From contig JAOZRC010000103.1 in the NCBI GenBank assembly GCA_029940345.1, positions 1 to 11,694 on the forward strand: DNA of 11,694 bases. The letters are read 5' to 3'. Both the position numbers and the translations under genes were made by a program. The notes under the pieces were generated by a model, which was not told the origin of the DNA, did not search any database, and saw nothing but the letters and a program-made list of their open reading frames with translations. Positions 5,694-11,694 of this stretch are shown piece after piece; position 1 is the stretch's first letter; each line of letters opens with the position of its first letter. This DNA is from Desulfobacterales bacterium. Lineage in GTDB: Bacteria; Desulfobacterota; Desulfobacteria; Desulfobacterales; JAUCGF01.

Positions 5694-7709
5694 ATGATGT
5701 CCAAACAACCCCAATTTACTATCTTCGTCGTATTTCTTGGCCTTTTATTGTGTTTTCCGTCGGCCGGAAAATGTAAAACGGCCCTGTCCAAAACCCTATC
5801 GCCCTATTTTTTTATCGAAAACGAGGACGCTGCCGTAGAACAATTTCCTTTAAAATCAACCCATGCCACGGTCAATATCAACGGCGTGATCGCCGATGTT
5901 GTGATCCGGCAAACCTACGCCAATGACGGTCCCCAACCGATCAATGCACGCTATATTTTTCCAGCTTCGACCCGGGCGGCCGTACACGGCATGACCATGA
6001 CCATCGGTGAGACTATTATTAAGGCCCAAATTAAGGAGCGTAAACTGGCCCAACAAACCTTTGATACCGCTAAGAAACAGGGCAAGAGTGCATCCTTGCT
6101 GAAACAGCAGCGTCCCAACGTGTTCACAATGAGTGTGGCCAATATCATGCCTGGCGATACGATTGCGATTGAGCTGCATTACACCGAATTGTTGGTACCC
6201 ACGGACGGTGTTTATGAATTTGTTTATCCCACGGTGGTCGGTCCGCGCTATTCCGACCAACCCGCGGCCAATGCGCCCGAAATCGACCGCTGGATTAAGA
6301 ATCCATATCTGAAACAGGGCGTTGCGTCACCCACGGCTTTTGATATCGATGTCAATTTGGTCGCCGGTATGGAGTTGCAGGAAGCGGTATGCACATCTCA
6401 TGATACGGACATCACTTGGGAAGACAAAACAATGGCGCGTATCAAATTGAAAAATACGGAAAAACAAGGCGGCGACCGTGATTTTATTTTAAGATACCGT
6501 TTGGCGGGCCAAAAAATCAACTCCGGCCTGATACTGCAGCGCGGTCAGGATGAAAACTTTTTCCTGATGATGGTGCAACCGCCTGCAAGGGTAAAACCTA
6601 CTGACCTGCCGCCGCGCGAGTATATTTTTGTGGTGGATATTTCCGGTTCAATGAACGGTTTTCCGCTAAATACAGCGAAAAAGCTGCTGACCCGTCTGAT
6701 TGGCAACCTGCAAGCCAAGGATCGGTTCAATGTGATTTTGTTCGCAGGCAGCTCGAAAATAATGGCTTCGTCGTCTCTGCCGGCCACTTCGGATAATATC
6801 CGCCAGGCGGTACACCTGATTGAAAGACAGCGTGGGGGCGGTGGCACCCGTCTATATTCCGCTTTGAAAAAAGGCATGGATCTGCCAAAGGATGAAAACA
6901 GTTCCCGCACGATCCTGATTGTTACAGACGGCTATATCGGCGCCGAAAAAGAGGTTTTTCGCCTGATTCAAAAAAATCTGAACAAAACCAATGTGTTTGC
7001 CTTTGGTATCGGAAGCAGCGTGAACCGCTATTTGATCGAAGGCATGGCCAAGTCCGGCCAGGGCGAACCGTTTATTGTGACCAAACCATCGGACGCCGGT
7101 CAGGTGGCCCGCCAATTTCAAGATTACGTTCAATCACCGGTGCTCACCAATATTAGCATAAAGTATGACGGCTTTGATGCGTATGATATTGAACCGATTT
7201 CAATTCCGGACTTGTTCGCACAGCGACCGGTGATCGTTTTCGGTAAATGGCGGGGTGTGCTCAAAGGAACGATTCAGGTTGATGGGGTCAGTGGTGACGG
7301 CAATTATACCCACGATTTTAAGGTTGCCGACCATACTCCACGGGAAACGGGCCAGACATTGAGTTATCTTTGGGCGCGCAAACGGATCGCCCGGCTGTCT
7401 GATTTCAATGTCCAAAAGGGGAATGCTGAAAACCAGGCCGAAATCACCAACATGGGGCTGACCTACAACCTGCTGACAGCGTACACCTCTTTTGTAGGTG
7501 TGCATGAAGTGGTGCGCAATCCCAAAGCCAAGGCCAAAAATGTCACCCAACCACTGCCTTTGCCCAAGCACGTTTCCAACCTTGCAGTGGGCGGCGGAAC
7601 GTGCAGCAACACACCCGAACCGGAACTGACGGTTTTGCTGGTGCTGGCTGTGATGATTGTGATCGGTATGCGTCGTTACCGACGATCAAAACACGCTTTC
7701 GGGATTTAA
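5694..7709 (+). CDS. VIT/vWA surface protein with PEP-CTERM-like exosortase sorting tail
   Basis: Exported protein with an inter-alpha-trypsin-like VIT domain and a von Willebrand A domain; a predicted exosortase substrate. In the 671-aa product, residues 6-25 form a signal peptide hydrophobic core. The VIT domain spans about 36-180 (the RQTYAND and ARYIFPAS stretches are typical). The vWA domain is about 308-485, with a complete MIDAS: DISGS 315-319, Thr385 in GGGGTRL, and Asp412 in TDG. A beta region follows. The C-terminus has TPEPE (640-644), a hydrophobic helix (645-659) and RRYRR (660-664), the three-part exosortase sorting signal. The ATG at 5694 (or 5697) follows AAGGAGG. The frame stays open upstream to 5427, but that stretch is AT-rich operator DNA. 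The exosortase is the next gene, supporting a dedicated pair. The ligand of the vWA domain is unknown. Confidence 0.9.
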   Translation: MMSKQPQFTIFVVFLGLLLCFPSAGKCKTALSKTLSPYFFIENEDAAVEQFPLKSTHATVNINGVIADVVIRQTYANDGPQPINARYIFPASTRAAVHGMTMTIGETIIKAQIKERKLAQQTFDTAKKQGKSASLLKQQRPNVFTMSVANIMPGDTIAIELHYTELLVPTDGVYEFVYPTVVGPRYSDQPAANAPEIDRWIKNPYLKQGVASPTAFDIDVNLVAGMELQEAVCTSHDTDITWEDKTMARIKLKNTEKQGGDRDFILRYRLAGQKINSGLILQRGQDENFFLMMVQPPARVKPTDLPPREYIFVVDISGSMNGFPLNTAKKLLTRLIGNLQAKDRFNVILFAGSSKIMASSSLPATSDNIRQAVHLIERQRGGGGTRLYSALKKGMDLPKDENSSRTILIVTDGYIGAEKEVFRLIQKNLNKTNVFAFGIGSSVNRYLIEGMAKSGQGEPFIVTKPSDAGQVARQFQDYVQSPVLTNISIKYDGFDAYDIEPISIPDLFAQRPVIVFGKWRGVLKGTIQVDGVSGDGNYTHDFKVADHTPRETGQTLSYLWARKRIARLSDFNVQKGNAENQAEITNMGLTYNLLTAYTSFVGVHEVVRNPKAKAKNVTQPLPLPKHVSNLAVGGGTCSNTPEPELTVLLVLAVMIVIGMRRYRRSKHAFGI

Positions 7710-7728
7710 CAAAACATGGAATTTTTCT

Positions 7729-7809
7729 CGTTCCAACGCTCCAGCGTTGGAACGTTTCTTAGACGCTCCAGCGTCCGTGAGGTGTGTTCCAACGCTGGAG
7801 CTTTGGAAC
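7729..7809. repeat. Three REP-like palindromes between target gene and exosortase
   Basis: Three related hairpins occur in a row. The first is a perfect 26-nt palindrome at 7729-7754 with arms CGTTCCAACGCTC. The second is GACGCTCCAGCGTC at 7762-7775. The third, at 7786-7809, has outer arms GTTCCAA/TTGGAAC. All share the core ACGCT(CC/GG)AGC. The frame upstream of the exosortase stays open through them, but the product there is just translated repeat. Sitting inside an operon, they may stabilise the upstream mRNA or set the ratio of target to exosortase. Confidence 0.75.
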
Positions 7810-7850
7810 AAGACAAAAAGATACAAAATCTGTACGAAAAAGGATCCATC

Positions 7851-8681
7851 ATGCAAACCCAAGTCCGTTCATACAACTTTGTGAGATCAGATCAGATCAT
7901 CTATTATCTGATAGTATTAATGATTGCCTTAGGATTGAAATTTCACTATAGTCGCGCTAGCAGCGATGCTTTGGAATGGATTTTAAAACCCACCGCCGGA
8001 CTGTGCCAATTCATCACGTCTGTCGAATTCGAACCTGAGTCCGGCAGCGGTTATATCAGCCGGGCGCGTCGTATTATTATCGCACCGTCTTGTGCCGGGG
8101 TTAATTTTATGATTGCCGCTTTTGTTCTGGCCGCTTTCACGGGTTTGAATTCTTTTAGAAAGACGCGTCACAAAATATTTTGGCTGGCCGGAAGCCTTGC
8201 CCTGGCTTATCTGGCGACAATCATGGTCAACGCTCTTAGGATAATCATTGCCATTTATACGATTAAAGCTGATCTCGGCCAGACCTGGTTGAACCCGGAA
8301 CGGATCCATCGCTTCGAGGGAATCGTCGTCTATTTTTTAAGCTTGGTTGTGTTTTACTGGCTAACGCAGAAAATTGTAACGGGTCGATTTAATATTAAAT
8401 ATAAAATCAATAACATGTGTCTGAATAATAGCTGGATGCCGTTTTTGATCTATGGCGCCATTGTTTTGGGGATACCTTTGATTAAGCGTGCCTGGCAAAA
8501 TAATCCCGACCGGTTTATGGAACATTTCCTTACCGTGATCGGTGTCAGTTTTTTGATATCTGTTCTTTTTTATTTCGTTCAACGGGGTTGCCGTTCACAC
8601 GATATCAGTTTAAGAAAGGACTGTTATCCCAAAAAGCAAATGAATCGCGATCAAATAGCAAAGGATATATATACCCCATGA
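7851..8681 (+). CDS. xrtK: Exosortase, XrtK type
   Basis: Polytopic inner-membrane transpeptidase/protease of the exosortase/archaeosortase family, expected to cleave at or near the PEP-like motif of its target. The putative catalytic triad is present: Cys81 in APSCAGVNF, Arg130 in VNALRI and His153 in RIHRFEG. The ESGSGY motif (63-68) before the Cys helix resembles exosortase K. Membrane helices lie near 14-31, 84-101, 107-135 and 158-174, with two extra ones at about 195-212 and 227-244 beyond the usual core, then a charged tail. The ATG at 7851 has AAGGA at good spacing; an in-frame ATG at 7716 would only add translated palindromes. The 3' end overlaps the regulator gene by ATGA. There is no EPS locus alongside, as expected for a single-target system. 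Exosortase identity is firm; the K subtype is less so. Confidence 0.87.
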   Translation: MQTQVRSYNFVRSDQIIYYLIVLMIALGLKFHYSRASSDALEWILKPTAGLCQFITSVEFEPESGSGYISRARRIIIAPSCAGVNFMIAAFVLAAFTGLNSFRKTRHKIFWLAGSLALAYLATIMVNALRIIIAIYTIKADLGQTWLNPERIHRFEGIVVYFLSLVVFYWLTQKIVTGRFNIKYKINNMCLNNSWMPFLIYGAIVLGIPLIKRAWQNNPDRFMEHFLTVIGVSFLISVLFYFVQRGCRSHDISLRKDCYPKKQMNRDQIAKDIYTP

Positions 8682-9358
8682 AACCCAAGATTCTGATCGT
8701 GGAAGATGAACCCGCCATTGCCGATACGATCCAATATGCCTTGGAAACAGATGGTTTTGATGCGATCTGTCTATCGTCCGGCGCTCCCGTAGTCGATCTG
8801 TTACAAAAAGAGGCGATTGCCTTGATCATTCTGGATATCGGCCTGCCCGATATCAACGGCTTGGAATTATGCAAGCAGATACGCAAGGATCACACGCTGC
8901 CGATCATTTTTTTGACCGCCCGGGCCGATGAGATCGACCGGGTTGTGGGATTGGAAATCGGTGGGGATGACTATGTCACCAAGCCGTTCAGTCCGCGTGA
9001 ATTAACGGCGCGGGTCAAGGCGGTGCTGCGACGCACCCGCACGGCATCGCCCACGTCGATGGGCGCTTCCGTTTTTCAAATCGACCAGTCCCGGCGGCTG
9101 ATTCAATATTTCGGAGAGACACTGGACCTTTCCCGTTACGAATATCGGATTTTGAAGACCTTTATTCGTCGTCCGGGACATATCTATTCCCGCGATAAGC
9201 TGATGGAAATGGTTTGGGAGGAACCCGAAGCCAGCATGGACCGCACCGTGGATGCGCATATTAAAAATATTCGCGCCAAACTAAAAGCGCTGCAACCGGA
9301 GATTGAAGCGATTATCACCCATCGAGGCCGTGGATATGCCTTAAAAGAGGATTTATGA
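8678..9358 (+). CDS. creB: CreB-like OmpR-family response regulator
   Basis: Cytoplasmic DNA-binding response regulator, 226 aa. The receiver domain (3-115) has the acidic pair D10/E11 with phospho-acceptor D53, switch residue T80 and K102. An OmpR/PhoB winged-helix domain occupies about 130-224, including DRTVDAHIKNIRAKL in the recognition helix and THRGRGYAL in the wing. Similarity to E. coli CreB runs the whole length: EIDRVVGLEIGGDDYVTKPF, YEYRILKTF and DRTVDAHIK are close to CreB. The ATG at 8678 overlaps the exosortase stop (ATGA), so translation is probably coupled; the nearest purine-rich site is distant. The likely target is the four-repeat array at 5567-5604, which matches CreB spacing. 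creD, the usual E. coli partner, is absent from this window. Confidence 0.9.
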   Translation: MKPKILIVEDEPAIADTIQYALETDGFDAICLSSGAPVVDLLQKEAIALIILDIGLPDINGLELCKQIRKDHTLPIIFLTARADEIDRVVGLEIGGDDYVTKPFSPRELTARVKAVLRRTRTASPTSMGASVFQIDQSRRLIQYFGETLDLSRYEYRILKTFIRRPGHIYSRDKLMEMVWEEPEASMDRTVDAHIKNIRAKLKALQPEIEAIITHRGRGYALKEDL

Positions 9359-10782
9359 AACTGGGCGCACGTATTTTTTTATGTTATTTGACGATCTTCG
9401 TGATCTGTTTTTATTATCCGGTTAACTGGATGAAGGACAGTCTGCGCACCCGCTACCTGGAAGGCGTCGAAGATCCTTTGGTGGACCAGGCCTACTTGCT
9501 GGCAGCGCTGATCGCTCATGAGATTGAAACCGAGCGCTTCGATTCCAAGCGGCTCACCCTGGCGCTCGCACCGGTTCACCAACGCAATCTGAATGTCCGA
9601 ATTTACGATCTGCTTAAAACTGATGTGGATATGTTTGTTTATATTACCGATGCCAAGGGCAAGGTTATTTTTCATTCCGCGGACCCAAAGCAGGTCGGAG
9701 CGGATTATTCCCGCTGGCGGGACGTATATTTGACGTTGAAAGGCCGGTATGGTGCACGCTCAACCCAGGCCGACCCCGATATTCCGGAGTCTTCGGTGCT
9801 TTTTGTGGCCGCCCCGATTATAATTAAAAATAAAATTAGCGGTGTGCTCACCGTGGCCAAGCCGGTGACTACGGTGGACCGCTTTTTAAAAGCAGCCAAG
9901 CCGGAGATTGTCAACGTGGCCTTGCTGGCGGGAGTTGCAGCTATTATCCTCTGCTTGCTGGCCTCAATCTGGATTACCGTTCCGATTATCCGGCTGAAAA
10001 CATACGCTGATGATATCAGGGGGGGCAAACGTGTGGAACCACCCAAACTGGGACGTGATGAAATCGGGGAGATGGGCGCCGCGTTTGTAAAGATGCGCGA
10101 AGCCCTGGAAGACCGCAAGTATGTGGAACAATATGTTCAGAGCCTGACCCATGAAATTAAAAGCCCCTTGTCGGCCATCCGCGGTGCGGCCGAACTGCTG
10201 GAAGAAAAAATGGCACCTGAACAACGGGCGCGTTTCCTGGCCAATATCCGCAATGAAACCGGCCGCATTCAGACTATTATTGACCGACTGCTGGCACTTG
10301 CCGAACTGGAAAATCTGAAAATTCTGAAAAAAACAGAAAATATTTCCTTTGGCACTTTGGTCAAAGCCGTGCTGGAAAGTAAGCAGCCTTTATGCACTCA
10401 AAAGCGGTTGACGGTTGTGGTAAATATTCCGGATGACCTGATTGTCAAGGGTGACTCCTTTTTGCTTTACCAGGCCATCGCCAACTTGTTGCAAAACGCA
10501 ATCGATTTTAGCCCTGTGCATGGCCGCATTGAACTTGCCCTCGGTGAAGACAACGGGCTGCTTCATTTCATCGTAACCGATGAGGGCCCGGGAATTCCGG
10601 ATTATGCCCGTTCAAAAGTGTTTGATAAGTTTTTCTCGCTGCAGCGCCCCGACAGCGGCAAAAAAAGCACGGGATTGGGTTTGAATTTTGTCAAGGAGAT
10701 TGTCACCCTGCATAAGGGCTCTGTCAAACTGGAAAACAACACGGATCAGGGTGCCATCGCTATATTGACAATTCCGATATAG
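9355..10782 (+). CDS. creC: CreC-like sensor histidine kinase
   Basis: Inner-membrane sensor kinase, 475 aa, partner of the adjacent regulator. TM1 is at about 5-21, a periplasmic sensor domain spans about 25-183 and TM2 is at about 184-207. A HAMP segment follows to about 255. The HisKA dimerisation domain has His266 in SLTHEIKSP, and the ATPase domain has an N-box at 377-385 (NLLQNAIDF), G1 DEGPGIP 409-415 and G2 TGLGL 439-443. The periplasmic part, with YITDAKGKVIFHS and GVLTVAKPV, looks like a single-PAS/Cache-type sensor as in CreC. The start overlaps creB by ATGA, with AAGAGG just upstream. Architecture and partner both indicate CreC. The signal is unknown, but next to an exosortase and its substrate an envelope or surface cue is likely. 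Confidence 0.9.
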   Translation: MKLGARIFLCYLTIFVICFYYPVNWMKDSLRTRYLEGVEDPLVDQAYLLAALIAHEIETERFDSKRLTLALAPVHQRNLNVRIYDLLKTDVDMFVYITDAKGKVIFHSADPKQVGADYSRWRDVYLTLKGRYGARSTQADPDIPESSVLFVAAPIIIKNKISGVLTVAKPVTTVDRFLKAAKPEIVNVALLAGVAAIILCLLASIWITVPIIRLKTYADDIRGGKRVEPPKLGRDEIGEMGAAFVKMREALEDRKYVEQYVQSLTHEIKSPLSAIRGAAELLEEKMAPEQRARFLANIRNETGRIQTIIDRLLALAELENLKILKKTENISFGTLVKAVLESKQPLCTQKRLTVVVNIPDDLIVKGDSFLLYQAIANLLQNAIDFSPVHGRIELALGEDNGLLHFIVTDEGPGIPDYARSKVFDKFFSLQRPDSGKKSTGLGLNFVKEIVTLHKGSVKLENNTDQGAIAILTIPI

Positions 10783-10838
10783 TTTGTTGGCAGCCATAAA
10801 TTTGAAGCTCGAACAACAAAAGAACAGGAGCTAAAACG

Positions 10839-11558
10839 ATGAAATCCGTCATAATATCCGCACAGCTTTCAAAAATTGTTTTGCAAGGTTTCATGTCCAT
10901 TTCTGAATGTGAAATTGATCTGGGAACACTCAATGTGCTAATTGGCTGTAATGGCGCCGGCAAGTCGAATTTTTTCGACCTGTGCGGTTAGCGCTGAAAG
11001 CGCGAAATATTAAAGCCCAGGGCATCGCCCTGGGTCAGGATAGGTTATAATATCAGCCCTGAAAGGGCGCACTAGCGGCAGTTGCCTCTGCCTTCCACAC
11101 ACTAGCCCGCCCTTTCAGGGCTAATGGTCACATACAATCGTCCCCAGGGCGATGCCCTGAGCTTTAATAACATGCCCTTTCAGGGCTTTTTTTCAGCAAT
11201 AATTCTTAACCGCACAGGTTGAATTTTTTCGGTTTTTTCGCATGATGCAGCAGATGCTTGAAAATAATTTACAGCTTTATGTAAGAAAACAGGGAGGACC
11301 TGACGCATTACTGCATTTCGGAAGAAAAAAAACCAAGAGAATAAAATCAGAACTATATTTCGGCAATAATGGGTATTTATGCATATTGGAACCCACGGCT
11401 GACAACCGAATGATAATTGCGGACGAATCCTTCTGGCGGGACATATCCGGCCCAGGAAAATAGGCAGTGGACATTTTGAGTCGATTGCTCATAAGGACGC
11501 TCATACGATAATTGATCGCCATATTCTATATGCTATTAAGCAATGGCGTGTTTATCAC
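10839..11558 (+). pseudogene. AAA ATPase (RecF/OLD-like), disrupted and truncated
   Basis: Three pieces of one ATPase gene. Piece 1 (10839-10991, ATG with AGGAG upstream) encodes 50 aa, including KIVLQGFMSISECEIDLG and Walker A GCNGAGKSNFF, then hits TAG in an inserted element. Piece 2 (from about 11221, in frame to TAG 11461-11463) continues with MMQQMLENNLQLYVRK, ALLHFGRK and ELYFGNNGYLCILEPTAD, typical of AAA_21-type predicted ATPases. Piece 3 is one frame over (11460-11558) and reads IGSGHFES, IIDRHILYAIKQWRVYH. After that the similarity stops, so the Walker B half is missing. A one-base loss near the A-run at 11457-11460 explains the second break. The intact family is about 350-400 aa and occurs in many accessory loci; some members act in phage defence, but nothing here shows a function. 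Confidence 0.85.
10978..11219. mobile_element. 242-bp palindromic MITE-like element with target duplication
   Basis: Terminal inverted repeats ACCTGTGCGGTTA (10978-10990) and TAACCGCACAGGT (11207-11219) are perfect over 13 bp. The flanks carry GAATTTTTTCG on both sides (10967-10977 and 11221-11231), a likely target duplication; counting one mismatch into the repeats, it would shrink to AATTTTTT. Inside are paired hairpins: CCCAGGGC-ATC-GCCCTGGG (11016-11034) and its near reverse complement at 11143-11159, plus several GCCCTGAAAGGGC-type palindromes (11056-11068, 11110-11122, 11174-11187). There is no ORF, so it was presumably moved in trans. It interrupts the ATPase gene right after the P-loop. 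Confidence 0.75.
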
Positions 11559-11596
11559 TGGCGCAAACGCAGCCGCCAAACAAATACATGCAATGA

Positions 11597-11686
11597 ATAA
11601 CCCCGCCGCAAGCGGACGGGGTATCGACAAAGGATTAAACCAATTTTAACATCGCAAGCAATGGGGTATTAAACCCAATGCTTTGC
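11597..11686. repeat. Palindromic repeats at the window end
   Basis: A hairpin at 11597-11623 has arms TAACCCCG.CCGC and GCGGACGGGGTA around AA. A second imperfect one at 11654-11686 runs GCAAGCAATGGG...CCCAATGCTTTGC. They begin about 40 bp after the ATPase remnant loses similarity and may mark what truncated it. No gene is visible from 11559 to the end. Confidence 0.5.
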
Positions 11687-11694
11687 AATAAATA

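Noticed and set aside
7729..7809. CRISPR-like repeats
   Set aside because: The units are adjoining palindromes of unequal length without spacers of constant size, and no cas genes are present.
7716..7850. N-terminal 45-residue extension of the exosortase ORF
   Set aside because: The extension is translated palindromic repeat. The ATG at 7851 has AAGGA at proper spacing and starts a typical exosortase N-terminus.
8588..8677. Upstream TTG start for the response regulator
   Set aside because: It lies inside the exosortase gene, and the receiver domain begins directly at the ATG at 8678.
10760..10963. Minus-strand ORF behind creC
   Set aside because: It is antisense to the start of the ATPase remnant, lacks a ribosome binding site and shows no domain.

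Overview
The window looks like a chromosomal segment of a Gram-negative bacterium with moderate GC. It is most likely a member of the Desulfobacterota (Desulfobacterales-like). That placement is inferred from three things: a nickel-type CbiM/NikL/CbiQ/CbiO transporter, an exosortase K-type system, and many short palindromic repeats between genes. No marker gene settles the taxon.

Layout. (1) 167-1636 (+) is pepA, an intact M17 leucyl aminopeptidase. It is followed by a 162-bp hairpin/MITE-like element at the convergent junction with the next block. (2) 4902-1805 (-) is an ECF-type nickel (or cobalt) uptake cluster. Read in the direction of transcription it holds a 32-codon small ORF with a very strong ribosome binding site, cbiM/nikM, nikL, cbiQ and cbiO (His-rich C-terminus). 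A near-consensus sigma70 promoter and a leader with a terminator-like hairpin precede it. Palindromic repeats sit before the small ORF and between cbiM and nikL. (3) 5473-10782 (+) is the most interesting part: a compact cassette of a VIT/vWA surface protein with a PEP-CTERM-like tail, an exosortase (XrtK type, Cys/Arg/His triad), and a CreB/CreC-type response regulator and histidine kinase. The last three genes overlap by ATGA. Upstream of the first gene lie four TTCAT pentamers in exact 11-bp phase, plus a separate TTCAT-N6-TTCAC. Both resemble the E. coli CreB 'cre-tag' (TTCAC-N6-TTCAC). (4) 10839-11558 (+) is the wreck of a RecF/OLD-like AAA ATPase gene. It is split just after its Walker A motif by a 242-bp palindromic element with terminal inverted repeats and a target duplication, then frameshifted and truncated. 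The last 130 bases are more palindromic repeat.

How the genes fit together (inference). The cassette at 5473-10782 looks like a self-contained surface-display module. The kinase senses an envelope signal with its periplasmic domain and phosphorylates the CreB-like regulator. The regulator acts at the 11-bp-phased repeats to drive the operon, and the exosortase processes its neighbour, the VIT/vWA protein. This parallels the known proteobacterial 'dedicated sortase system' (class GN sortase, VIT/vWA target, own RR and HK), but with an exosortase in place of the sortase. The nickel uptake cluster is a separate unit.
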